64,000 nucleotides of DNA from assembly GCA_902781945.1 (NCBI GenBank), contig CACZLE010000001.1:49693-113692 (forward strand). Direction: 5' to 3'. Positions 52,285 to 60,815 of this stretch are shown in pieces. Source of the DNA: an uncultured Eubacteriales bacterium (GTDB lineage Bacteria; Bacillota; Clostridia; Christensenellales; Aristaeellaceae). The notes beneath the pieces were generated by a model. The model searched no databases. It was given only the letters and a program-made list of their open reading frames with translations, and was not told the DNA's origin. The number at the start of each line of letters is the position of its first letter. Position 1 is the stretch's first letter. Position numbers and translations under genes: made by a program.

Positions 52285-54734
52285 GCCAGATCATCCTTTG
52301 TCGGGGATTTCCCCTTCATTTCTTCCATCATTTCCTCCACGGAAGGAATGGATTCGGGTTTGGGGACCTCCACCACCGGCAGCGGCTTTTCGGGCTCAAA
52401 CTCGCTGGGATCGATAAAGATCTGCGGGGGTGAATTGAGCAGATCATCGCAGTTTTCAGGGGGAATTTCCCTGACTTCATTCTTTTGCGGAGCAGTCTCC
52501 GAGCTTACGCCGTCCCAGGGTTTGGTCAGTTCCTCATCTGCGGCGGGCTCCACGATTTCCACAGAGGCGGCCCCTTTGCCGACGGGAGCGGGCGGATCGG
52601 GATACTCGATGCGCTCATGAAACACGCCGTTGAGCACGGTGGCACAGGCGTGACAGATATCGTCAATATCCTTGAGGGTCAAAGGACTGTTGGAGAGCTG
52701 TCCATCCTGCAATTTGCCGCGCACCAGCTTGATGATAAAGTCCTCGATGGCCTCGGGCGTGGGGCTCTGCATGGAGCGCACGGCAGCCTCGATGGTATCG
52801 CACAGCAGGACGATGGCGCCTTCCTTGGTGGAGGGCGGATTGGCGTCGTAGCGGAAGAAAGAAGGATCCACCTCTTGGCCGTTGGCCTGCTTGACGGCGG
52901 CAGCGTAGAAATACATGACCGGCGTGTTGCCGTGGTGCTCCTGGATGATGCGCAGAACCTCCCGGGGCAGGTGATAATTGCGGGCCAGCGTCACGCCGTC
53001 CCGGGTATGGGAGATGACGATCTGCGCGGCGGTATAGGGATCGGTTTCCGTCAGCTTGTTTTCTCCGCCCAGTTGGTTTTCCTTAAAGTACTGCGGACGG
53101 CGGAGCTTGCCCACGTCGTGATAGTATCCGCCCACGCGCGCCAGCAGGGGATTGGCCCCGATGGCTTCAGCGGCAGCCTCGGCCAGGCTGGATACCACGA
53201 TGGAATGGTGATAGGTTCCCGGCGCTTCCAGCAGCAGCCTGCGGAGCAGCGGATGATTCGGATTGCTGAGCTCCATCAGCTTCGTGGGGGTGGGCAGATT
53301 GAAAATGAGCTCCAGCAAGGGCTGCAGGGCGATGGCCAAAGCGCCTGCGATCCCACCGCCGGCCAGTCCCCACAAGGCATTGCGCAGAGAAACGTCCATG
53401 GTGCTGCTGGTCATCAGATCCAGCGCAAGAATGACACAGAAGCTGCAAGCGCCGGATATGATCCCGGCGGTAATGACCCGAAGACGGTTGCTGCGCTGAT
53501 AGACGATCATGGCTCCCACCGTTCCCGCAGTCAGAGCGCAGGAAAGCAGCAGCACCATTTCGGCAGTATAGGTGGTGCTGCCGCCCGCAGTGAGGGCGCT
53601 GACCAGCAAGGCCATCATGGCGTTGCAGATGATCCCGGCCCTTAGTCCCAGCATGGCGGAAATCAGCAGTGCGGCCAATACTACAGGCGCCAGGTAGGCG
53701 TTGATCATCCGGGCAAAAATGCATAAGCCCAGAGAAAGGATCAAAATGACGAAGAGAAGCAGGGTGCGTTTGACGTCCTGCACGATCTGCCTGCACAGGA
53801 TCCTGAGCAGCAGCATGGCCGCGCAATAGACCAGCGTGACGAAGAGCGCTGCGCCCAGATAGATGCTCAGGTCGATGGACGCGCCGCTCAGCAGGCCCAG
53901 GGCGGAGAGCATTTCGTACTGATAGCGCTCCACGCGGCCTTCGCCCTTGACCACGATATTCTGTCCCTGCTTGTAGATCACCGGCTCCACCGCATCCCGT
54001 GCCTGCTGACGGGCAACGCTGGTCGCATCCTGATCCACGATGATATTGGGCTTGATCACCGTATTCAGCACCGGCTGCACGATGTTTTGCAGCAGGTTCG
54101 TGTCCACGCGGTAGCCCACGATCTGCATGATGTTGGAAATGGCGCTGTATTCCGAGCCCTCGATGACATAAGTGGACATCGTATTCTGGATGGCGTCATA
54201 GAGGGTGGAATAGAGGGTGGACAGATCGGCCCGGGAGGTGTTGAGCAGCGTGCGCAGCTGATAATCCATCAGGCTCACGGACGTGACGATGGTGCGGGCG
54301 TACTCCAGCTCCTCCGCCGTATACCGGCGGGTGGGGCTGTAATCCTCCAGCGTTTCGCTGTATTGAACGGCGGCGTCCAGCTGGTTGTATATCTGGGTGA
54401 AATGCGCCAGCACTTCTTCCATGACGCCGTCCACGGAAATATAGGTGGGCTGCACGGCCTTTTCCGCCGCGGCCCGCAGCGACTCGGTGGTCACTTCATC
54501 CACCACGTCCCGGTTGGCTGTGATGGTGTGGGTAGGCACCATGCCGATGGAAATGTTGTAGCGCACTGGCGTAATGGTGATGCTGAACAGGGCGATGATC
54601 ACGACCAGGCCCAGAATGAAGATCAGCGCCTGCCAGGAAAAGAGCGCCTGCCGGAAATTGCGCAGGCCCCGCCCCAGGTTCCTTTTCATCATCCGCATTC
54701 GCAGACGCATGGGGGAAGAGGAATGCTGGTTCAT
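52281..54734 (-). CDS. pgpH: Seven-TM HD-domain cyclic-di-AMP phosphodiesterase PgpH-like
   Basis: An 817-residue membrane protein. TM1 (about 36-56) is followed by a 7TMR-HDED extracytoplasmic domain (to about 275). A bundle of seven membrane helices (about 280-480) leads to a cytoplasmic HD phosphodiesterase, with GTYHHSIVVSSLAEAAAEAIG, YYHDVGK and ISHTRDGVTLA holding the metal ligands. The last 100 residues are Pro/Glu-rich and probably disordered, an unusual addition. Family members hydrolyse c-di-AMP and influence cell wall and potassium balance. It is coupled to phoH upstream and ybeY-cdd downstream by ATGA overlaps. Confidence 0.92.
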   Translation of the reverse strand: MNQHSSSPMRLRMRMMKRNLGRGLRNFRQALFSWQALIFILGLVVIIALFSITITPVRYNISIGMVPTHTITANRDVVDEVTTESLRAAAEKAVQPTYISVDGVMEEVLAHFTQIYNQLDAAVQYSETLEDYSPTRRYTAEELEYARTIVTSVSLMDYQLRTLLNTSRADLSTLYSTLYDAIQNTMSTYVIEGSEYSAISNIMQIVGYRVDTNLLQNIVQPVLNTVIKPNIIVDQDATSVARQQARDAVEPVIYKQGQNIVVKGEGRVERYQYEMLSALGLLSGASIDLSIYLGAALFVTLVYCAAMLLLRILCRQIVQDVKRTLLLFVILILSLGLCIFARMINAYLAPVVLAALLISAMLGLRAGIICNAMMALLVSALTAGGSTTYTAEMVLLLSCALTAGTVGAMIVYQRSNRLRVITAGIISGACSFCVILALDLMTSSTMDVSLRNALWGLAGGGIAGALAIALQPLLELIFNLPTPTKLMELSNPNHPLLRRLLLEAPGTYHHSIVVSSLAEAAAEAIGANPLLARVGGYYHDVGKLRRPQYFKENQLGGENKLTETDPYTAAQIVISHTRDGVTLARNYHLPREVLRIIQEHHGNTPVMYFYAAAVKQANGQEVDPSFFRYDANPPSTKEGAIVLLCDTIEAAVRSMQSPTPEAIEDFIIKLVRGKLQDGQLSNSPLTLKDIDDICHACATVLNGVFHERIEYPDPPAPVGKGAASVEIVEPAADEELTKPWDGVSSETAPQKNEVREIPPENCDDLLNSPPQIFIDPSEFEPEKPLPVVEVPKPESIPSVEEMMEEMKGKSPTKDDLA

Positions 54735-55690
54735 TTTATGCCCCCGTTCCTTTCGTAACGTTCATAGGCGCGCACGATGCGCTGCACCAGCTCATGCCGC
54801 ACCACGTCCTTGGCGGTCAATTCCACCACAGCCACGCCGCTGACGCCGCGCAGCACCTCAATAGCTTCGCTGAGACCGCTCTTTTTGTCCTTGGGCAGAT
54901 CGGTCTGGGAGATATCGCCCGTCACCACGCAGCGGGCGTTGGCGCCCAGACGGGTCAAAAACATCTTCATCTGCTCCGGCGTGGCGTTCTGCGCCTCGTC
55001 CAGGATGATGAAGGCGTCGTTCAGGGTACGTCCCCGCATAAAGGCCAGGGGAGCCACCTCCACGGTGCCGCGCTCCGCCAGCTTCTGATAGGAATCCACG
55101 CCCATCAGCTCATACAGGGCATCATACAGGGGGCGCAGATAGGGGTCCACCTTCTGGGACATATCGCCGGGCAGGAAGCCCAGCTTTTCCCCGGCCTCCA
55201 CGGCGGGGCGGGTCAGCACGATGCGTTCGATTTCCTTGTTTTTCAGGGCCACCACGGCCAGACACATGGCCAGATAGGTTTTGCCGGTGCCCGCTGGGCC
55301 TACGGCCAAAGTCAGCTCGTGATTGCGCACGGCGTCCACATAGGCCTGCTGGCCCAGCGTTTTGCTGCGGATGGGGCGGCCCCGGTGGGTAAAGGCGATC
55401 ACGTCCTTGCTGCCCAGTTCCTCCAGCCGGGAGATATTGCCCTCCCTGGCCAGCTGGATCGCGTAGCGGATACGCAGCGGATCTATGTTTTCCCCGTGGG
55501 AAAGCAGCAAAAGCAGGCCGCCGATGGCTTCCTCCGCCACGGCCACGTTCTCGGGATCGCCCGTCAGGCGCAGCTCCTGCCCCCGCAGCATGGCGGTAAC
55601 GGAAAGCTCCTGCTCCAGGATGCCCATGTTGCGGTCATTCATGCCGAACAGCTTTTGATAAGCGTCAAGATTTTCAAGTGATAACAGCAA
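54731..55690 (-). CDS. phoH: PhoH-family ATPase
   Basis: A 319-residue P-loop ATPase with Walker A GPAGTGKTYLA (131-138 core), TRPAVEAGEKLGFLPGD, Walker B FIILDEAQNATPEQMKMFLTR and VVTGDISQTDLP. The N-terminal KH-like region (1-80) suggests RNA binding. The initiation codon appears to be TTG with GGAG 12 bp upstream; the next ATG would remove the conserved YQKLFGMND start. PhoH proteins are tied to RNA and ribosome maturation, matching the ybeY and era neighbours. Confidence 0.93.
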   Translation of the reverse strand: MLLSLENLDAYQKLFGMNDRNMGILEQELSVTAMLRGQELRLTGDPENVAVAEEAIGGLLLLLSHGENIDPLRIRYAIQLAREGNISRLEELGSKDVIAFTHRGRPIRSKTLGQQAYVDAVRNHELTLAVGPAGTGKTYLAMCLAVVALKNKEIERIVLTRPAVEAGEKLGFLPGDMSQKVDPYLRPLYDALYELMGVDSYQKLAERGTVEVAPLAFMRGRTLNDAFIILDEAQNATPEQMKMFLTRLGANARCVVTGDISQTDLPKDKKSGLSEAIEVLRGVSGVAVVELTAKDVVRHELVQRIVRAYERYERNGGIK

Positions 55691-55705
55691 CTTTGTATAT
55701 ATCTC

Positions 55706-56863
55706 CTACTTCAATGTTTGGGGGACGGCGCGGCCTATATCCGTCAACAGCTCCGCGTAGGCGTCCGCAATAACAGCTTCCCCTTCTATCATACTAAAAA
55801 TTATGTTTTTGTCAATGATTTCATCTTTGTTGCCGCACAAAGAATAGATTTTTTGCAAAGCGGCCAGCCCGCTTTCCTCCTGCAGATCCGCCGTGGGACG
55901 GATGTATCGCTCCAGGGCAACCTCCGTATAGGTTTTCCGTTCCAGCCACAGCGGAACCCAAGCGCCGCCGATGGGCATGGCGCGGACTTCCGCGTCACAG
56001 GTCAGATACTCGGGATCCGGCTGGTCCGAATAGGAAAACCATGGGGTACACAGCGTGTTTTTTGCGGATATCCTTCCGGTGGGCGTGCTGCGCGTTTCCG
56101 CTGAGCTGACGGCTGCCTGGGCATGCAGCCAGGTATGGGCCAGCACCCGACCCCGGGCGGGAACGCCGCGCCAGGCTTCCGCGCCGGTTTTTTCCTGGCC
56201 TTTGATCAGTACCTGTCCCTTTTTTACCGTTTCACCCGGTTTTACCTCGGCAGTGCCCGCGTAGACGTCAATGCGCTCAACGATCCCGTCGCAGGCCGCA
56301 ACGATATCGCAGGGCTGTCCGCCGATATTTGCGGATAGATCGGGAGCGGGGATGCCGGACACGATCCGGATCTGCAGGGTGATCCCCCGGATCTCGGCGG
56401 TGGCCCAGGCGATCTGCGGCAGGCGGTACAGCAGCCCATCCGACAGGGAACGTAGATCGATCTCCCGCTTTTGTATGCCGGGATGAATGTTTTCTTCCTT
56501 TAGAAATTGGAGCACTTCGCCGCGATAGACGCCCGCGCCGCTGACTTCGATCTGCCAGATGAATTGCAGCGCGAAAACAAGGGCCGCCGCGGCCATTCCC
56601 GCCAGGGGCAAAAGAAACCAACGCTTGCGAATTTGCCCCAGCCTGCGCGCCCATCCGGTTTCGGGCAGCTCCTTGCACGAGAAGCCATGGGACGATAAAA
56701 AGGATTCCGCTTGCTCACATTGTTCAAAGGGGATGGAAAAATGGACGCAATGTGCACGGACACGCCGCACGTCATAGAGCGTGATCCCTGCATTTTGCAG
56801 GCCGTCCAATAAGCGTTCTATGCCCAGCCCCTGGATTTCATAGCGTTTTCGGATATATTTCAT
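55706..56863 (-). CDS. yqfD: Sporulation-associated membrane protein YqfD
   Basis: A 385-residue protein of the YqfD/stage IV family. The first 75 residues form a short ferredoxin-like repeat, one membrane segment lies at about 83-103, and the rest is extracytoplasmic, with EIRGITLQIRIVSG and a DGIVERIDVYAGTAEVKPGETVKKGQVLI lipoyl/barrel-like hairpin. In Bacillus the gene is under mother-cell sporulation control and is needed for efficient sporulation. It overlaps yqfC by 4 nt. Confidence 0.9.
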   Translation of the reverse strand: MKYIRKRYEIQGLGIERLLDGLQNAGITLYDVRRVRAHCVHFSIPFEQCEQAESFLSSHGFSCKELPETGWARRLGQIRKRWFLLPLAGMAAAALVFALQFIWQIEVSGAGVYRGEVLQFLKEENIHPGIQKREIDLRSLSDGLLYRLPQIAWATAEIRGITLQIRIVSGIPAPDLSANIGGQPCDIVAACDGIVERIDVYAGTAEVKPGETVKKGQVLIKGQEKTGAEAWRGVPARGRVLAHTWLHAQAAVSSAETRSTPTGRISAKNTLCTPWFSYSDQPDPEYLTCDAEVRAMPIGGAWVPLWLERKTYTEVALERYIRPTADLQEESGLAALQKIYSLCGNKDEIIDKNIIFSMIEGEAVIADAYAELLTDIGRAVPQTLK

Positions 56864-57105
56864 GGAGCGAATTCCAGGGAAATGATTTCGCCGTTTACGC
56901 AGAGATCCTGCTTTCCATATTCCTGCAGCCGCAAAGCATGCCCCTGCACGTTCAGCCGGCCCTGCTGCAGGCGTACGATCAGCTGGTCCTGGGTGTAAGC
57001 GATCACGCCGCGGTGCTGCTCGATCAGCAACCCTTCCCGGCCCGTCAGGATGATCCGCGGTTTGCCCGTCACGGGCTCGGATGGCACAAAGGAACTCAGT
57101 CGCAT
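56860..57105 (-). CDS. yqfC: Sporulation-associated small protein YqfC
   Basis: An 81-residue protein of the YabP/YqfC family, beta-rich with GREGLLIEQHRGVIAYTQDQLIVRLQQG as the core. It always pairs with yqfD, which it overlaps by ATGA. Its ribosome site GGGGGGA lies inside the 3' arm of a hairpin just upstream, so translation may depend on opening that structure. Confidence 0.88.
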   Translation of the reverse strand: MRLSSFVPSEPVTGKPRIILTGREGLLIEQHRGVIAYTQDQLIVRLQQGRLNVQGHALRLQEYGKQDLCVNGEIISLEFAP

Positions 57106-57113
57106 AATAAAAT

Positions 57114-57140
57114 CCCCCCGCGTATCCTATGCGCGGAGGG
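57114..57140 (-). promoter_or_regulatory. Hairpin after the HPr-like gene that covers the yqfC ribosome site
   Basis: On the minus strand CCCTCCGCG (57140-57132) pairs with CGCGGGGGG (57122-57114), one mismatch, with a 9-nt loop, followed by ATTTTATT and the yqfC ATG. It can act as a partial terminator for the HPr-like gene and would also bury the yqfC Shine-Dalgarno G-run. Confidence 0.6.
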
Positions 57141-57157
57141 ACAAAATATGCGGAATG

Positions 57158-57385
57158 TCAGATCTTGAACTGGGCGATATCGCGTTCCAGCTCGTCGCAG
57201 GAATCGGTGTAGACTTCCAGGGCGATGGGACGGCCCAGATCCAGGGAGAAAATACCCAGGATGGACTTGGCGTCCACCACATGGCGGCCCGCGCGCAGAT
57301 CCATATCATAGGGATACTTGTTGACGATGTTGACAAAGGACTTGACTTCTTCCGCGAAGCTCAGCTTGATCGGGATGGATTTCAT
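57158..57385 (-). CDS. HPr-like (Crh-like) protein without the phosphorylatable histidine
   Basis: A 75-residue HPr-fold protein. The regulatory-serine segment is intact: AKSILGIFSLDLGRPI with S41 matching Ser46 of HPr. The active-site loop GIHARPA of HPr is replaced by NKYPYDMDLRAG, with no histidine at that site. It therefore cannot carry phosphate for sugar uptake by the phosphotransferase system but could be phosphorylated by HPr kinase and act with CcpA in carbon control, as Crh does (inference). It has its own promoter and is followed by a hairpin. Confidence 0.85.
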   Translation of the reverse strand: MKSIPIKLSFAEEVKSFVNIVNKYPYDMDLRAGRHVVDAKSILGIFSLDLGRPIALEVYTDSCDELERDIAQFKI

Positions 57386-57426
57386 ATCATTTACGCTCCT
57401 TCGTGAGTGTTGAAATTTCGGATATC

Positions 57427-57455
57427 ATTATATGCGATTTATGGCAAAAAATCAA
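57427..57455 (-). promoter_or_regulatory. Promoter of the HPr-like gene
   Basis: On the minus strand TTGATT (57455-57450) and TATAAT (57432-57427) with a 17-bp spacer. The -35 falls within the last codons of gltX. This is also the nearest promoter for the yqfC-to-era genes. Confidence 0.75.
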
Positions 57456-58906
57456 GCATCTTTGGACAGCTTTTCCATGGAAGAATTGAGACGGCGCAGC
57501 GTCTCTTCCTTGCCCAGCAGATAAGCGATCTCAAAGGCGCCGCCGGGGGTGGAAGCCAGGCCGCTGATAGCGATGCGCAGCGGCCACAGCACAGCGCCGT
57601 TCTTCTTGCCGCTCTCTGCGATGGCCGCCATCACGGTGTCGTGGATATTGGCCTCACTCCAGTCCTCGATGCCCTCCAGCACAGGCTTCACCAGCGTCAG
57701 GGATTCCTTGGCCACATCGGGATTGGTCTTCATCTTTTTATTATTGTAGAGATCCAGGTCGTATTCCGGCATCTCCACCAGGAAACGCACCATATCCGGC
57801 ACGCGGTTAAAGACCTCGGTGCGGCTCTGCATCAGCTCGGCCAGACGCTTGTAATCAAATTGCTTGCCCGCCAGCGCCTTGTCAAACCAGGGCGTGACCA
57901 TTTTGAGATACTCGTCAAAGGGCAGCTTGCGGATATACTCGGCATTGAACCAGGTCAGCTTATCCGTATCGAAGATGCCGGGGGCGTTGTTCAGCCGCTT
58001 GATATCGAAGGCCTCGATCAGCTCGTCCATGGTGAAGAACTCGCGGTCGTCGCCCGGATTCCAGCCCACCAGGGCCAGATAGTTGATCAGCGCCTCTTTC
58101 AGATATCCCTTGTCGATGAAATCGCTGTAATAGGCGTCGCCGTCCCGCTTGGAAAGCTTGTGATGGGCGTCGCGCATCACGGTGGTCAGATGGACGTACT
58201 GGGGGATCTCCCAGCCAAAGGCGTTATAGAGCATGTTGTATTTGGGCGTGGAACTCAGATATTCCATGCCGCGCATGACGTGGGTAATGCCCATCAGATG
58301 GTCGTCGATGACGTTGGCGAAGTTGTAGGTGGGCATGCCATCGGTCTTGATCAGCACCATATCGTCCAGGGTGTCATTGGGGAAGGTCAGGTGACCGAAC
58401 ACCTCGTCGTCATAGGTGGATTCGCCGGTGGTGGGGCAGTTCATGCGGATCACATAGGGCGTGCCCGCCTCCAATTTCGCCTGCACTTCTTCTTTAGAAA
58501 GGTTCAGACAATGCTTGTCATACTTGAACACCTCTCCCCGGGCTTCGGCGGCGGCGCGGCGCTCGTCCAATTCTTCCTTGGTGCAGAAGCAGTAATAGGC
58601 CGCTCCCTTTTCGATCAGCTGCTTGGCATAGGGCAGATACAGAGGCTTGCGCTCGGACTGCACATAGGGACCGTAATCGCCGCCCTTATCGGGGCCCTCG
58701 TCCCATTCCATGCCGCAGGCGCGCAGGGTATCGTAGATCACGTCGGTGGCGCCTTCCACATAGCGCTCCTGGTCGGTATCCTCAATGCGCAGGATGAATT
58801 TGCCGTGGTTTTTCTTGGCGTACAGATAATTATACAGCGCTGTGCGCACGCCGCCCAGGTGCATAAAGCCGGTGGGGGAGGGCGCGAAGCGGGTACGGAC
58901 TTCCAT
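57452..58906 (-). CDS. gltX: Glutamyl-tRNA synthetase
   Basis: A 484-residue class I synthetase. The HIGH-type motif is FAPSPTGFMHLGGVRTAL, and the KMSKS-type motif is HKLSKRDGD (about residue 247). FCTKEELDERRAAAEARG and NFANVIDDHLMGITHVMRG are conserved. Because a GlnRS gene lies 19 bp upstream, this enzyme may be mainly discriminating for tRNA-Glu, though that cannot be told from motifs. RBS AAAGGAA. Confidence 0.96.
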   Translation of the reverse strand: MEVRTRFAPSPTGFMHLGGVRTALYNYLYAKKNHGKFILRIEDTDQERYVEGATDVIYDTLRACGMEWDEGPDKGGDYGPYVQSERKPLYLPYAKQLIEKGAAYYCFCTKEELDERRAAAEARGEVFKYDKHCLNLSKEEVQAKLEAGTPYVIRMNCPTTGESTYDDEVFGHLTFPNDTLDDMVLIKTDGMPTYNFANVIDDHLMGITHVMRGMEYLSSTPKYNMLYNAFGWEIPQYVHLTTVMRDAHHKLSKRDGDAYYSDFIDKGYLKEALINYLALVGWNPGDDREFFTMDELIEAFDIKRLNNAPGIFDTDKLTWFNAEYIRKLPFDEYLKMVTPWFDKALAGKQFDYKRLAELMQSRTEVFNRVPDMVRFLVEMPEYDLDLYNNKKMKTNPDVAKESLTLVKPVLEGIEDWSEANIHDTVMAAIAESGKKNGAVLWPLRIAISGLASTPGGAFEIAYLLGKEETLRRLNSSMEKLSKDA

Positions 58907-58925
58907 GATGGTGTGTTTCCTTTCG

Positions 58926-60626
58926 TTATTTTACGGTGAAGCTGCTCTTGAGACTCACCACGCGGTTATAGACGGGATTATCGGCGGTGCTGTCCGGATC
59001 CTTGCAGAAATAGCCGTTGCGCAGGAACTGGAAGGTGTCGCCCACCTGAGCGGATACCAGGGAATGCTCGCAGTAGCCGCGGGCGATCTTGAGAGAATCG
59101 GGGGACAGGAATTTAGTCACGTCCTTCTTGTCCTCGGCGGCGGCTGTATCCCATTCCTCGGTCATCAGCTGATCGTAAAGTCGGGCTTCAAAGGCGGAGC
59201 AATCCCGGGCGTCCACCCAATGAATGGTGCCTTTCACCTTGCGGTTGGCGCCTTCGCTGCCGCTGCGGGAGGAAAGATCCACCGAGCATTCAATGTGGTC
59301 GACGCTGCCGTCGGCGGCATGCACCACGTTTTCGCACTTGATGATATACGCGCCCTTGAGGCGCACTTCTCCATCGGGCTTCAGGCGGAAATACTTCTTG
59401 GGGGGCTCCTCCATGAAGTCCTCCTGCTCGATCCAGATCTCCTTGCTGATGGTGACGCTGCGTTCGCCCAACTCGGGATGATCAGGATGATTCTCCATGG
59501 GCAGGGTGTCCTGCCAATCCTCGGCCACGTTGGTAAAGACCACCTTGACGGGGTTCAGCACCGCCATGACCCGGGGCGAGGTGTTGCCCAGCTCGTCGCG
59601 CACGCAGGCGTCCAGCATGGCCACGTCCACCGTGGAATCCACCTTTGACAGACCTACCTGCTCCACAAAATTGCGGATGGCTGCGCCGGGATAGCCGCGG
59701 CGGCGCATGGCGCACAGGGTGGGCATGCGGGGATCGTCCCAGCCGGAGACGAAGCCTTCCTCCACCAGACGGCGCAGATGGCGCTTGCTCATCACCGTGC
59801 GGGTGATGTTCAGACGGGCAAATTCGATCTGGCGGGGTCCGTGATAGACCTTGCCGTTAAAGGTGCTTTCCTTGCGGAAGCCCGCGTTTTCCACCACCCA
59901 GTCGTAAAGGGGACGGTGGTTTTCAAACTCCAGGGAGCACAGGGAATGGGTGATGCCCTCCAGGGCGTCGCTGATGGGATGGGCAAAATCGTACATGGGA
60001 TAGATGCACCATTTGCTGCCCGTGCGCCAGTGTTCCTTATAGAGGATACGGTACATGGCGGGATCGCGCATGTTGATGTTGGGGGACGCCATGTCGATCT
60101 TGGCGCGCAGGATATAGCGGCCCTCGGGGAATTCGCCCGCCCGCATGCGGCGGAACAGCTCCAGGCTTTCCTCCGCGGGACGGTCCCGCCAGGGGGAATT
60201 CTTGCCCGGGGTGGTCAGCGTGCCGCGGTATTCGGTCATCTGCTCCGGGGTCAGTTCGTCCACATAGGCCAGACCGCGCTGGATAAAATCCTCGGCGATC
60301 TCATAGAGCTTATCGTAGTAATCGCTGGCAAAGAACAAGCCGCCGTTCCAATGGAAGCCCAGCCACTCGATATCCCGCTTGATGCCGTCGGCGTATTCGT
60401 TGTCTTCCTTGGCGGGGTTGGTATCGTCAAAGCGCAGGTTGCAAAGGCCGCCGTATTTTTCCGCCGTGCCGAAGTCGGTGATCAGCGCCTTGCAATGGCC
60501 GATATGCAGATAGCCGTTGGGTTCCGGGGGAAAACGGGTGTGAATCTGTTGGCAGCGCTCGCTTGCCAGATCCTGGTCAATGGCATCCCAGATAAAATTG
60601 GTGCGCTCGAGCGTTGTTTCGTCCAT
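58926..60626 (-). CDS. glnS: Glutaminyl-tRNA synthetase
   Basis: A 566-residue class I synthetase with the GlnRS signature RFPPEPNGYLHIGHCKA (HIGH at 41-44), FDDTNPAKEDNEY, and VMSKRHLRRL in the KMSKS place. The C-terminal beta-barrel anticodon domain (about 345-560) is full length. The start follows GGAGGG; a longer frame into the promoter was rejected. Most Firmicutes make Gln-tRNA by GatCAB transamidation and lack GlnRS, so this gene is probably an old horizontal acquisition. It leads a glnS-gltX operon. Confidence 0.95.
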   Translation of the reverse strand: MDETTLERTNFIWDAIDQDLASERCQQIHTRFPPEPNGYLHIGHCKALITDFGTAEKYGGLCNLRFDDTNPAKEDNEYADGIKRDIEWLGFHWNGGLFFASDYYDKLYEIAEDFIQRGLAYVDELTPEQMTEYRGTLTTPGKNSPWRDRPAEESLELFRRMRAGEFPEGRYILRAKIDMASPNINMRDPAMYRILYKEHWRTGSKWCIYPMYDFAHPISDALEGITHSLCSLEFENHRPLYDWVVENAGFRKESTFNGKVYHGPRQIEFARLNITRTVMSKRHLRRLVEEGFVSGWDDPRMPTLCAMRRRGYPGAAIRNFVEQVGLSKVDSTVDVAMLDACVRDELGNTSPRVMAVLNPVKVVFTNVAEDWQDTLPMENHPDHPELGERSVTISKEIWIEQEDFMEEPPKKYFRLKPDGEVRLKGAYIIKCENVVHAADGSVDHIECSVDLSSRSGSEGANRKVKGTIHWVDARDCSAFEARLYDQLMTEEWDTAAAEDKKDVTKFLSPDSLKIARGYCEHSLVSAQVGDTFQFLRNGYFCKDPDSTADNPVYNRVVSLKSSFTVK

Positions 60627-60676
60627 AAATAGATCCCTCCGTATCAAAACAAATGAGGCCCTGACGGGTCGTGTCA

Positions 60677-60705
60677 ATTATAACGAATTTTAACATCATT
60701 TACAA
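60677..60705 (-). promoter_or_regulatory. Promoter of glnS-gltX
   Basis: On the minus strand TTGTAA (60705-60700) and TATAAT (60682-60677) with a 17-bp spacer. Confidence 0.8.
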
Positions 60706-60751
60706 GGGGAAAAGCCGGAAAAAACGTCCCGGAAAAGAAAATTTATTGCAG

Positions 60752-60780
60752 TTGCAAAACAAATGAAAATATCGTATAAT
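60752..60780 (+). promoter_or_regulatory. Promoter of the glpQ-like/greA/lysS operon
   Basis: TTGCAA (60752-60757) and TATAAT (60775-60780) with a 17-bp spacer, divergent from the glnS promoter. It excludes the ATG at 60783 as a start, since that lies before +1. Confidence 0.8.
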
Positions 60781-60815
60781 ATATGCCGTTCATGATTTTC
60801 AGAGGAAGGAGCGGC

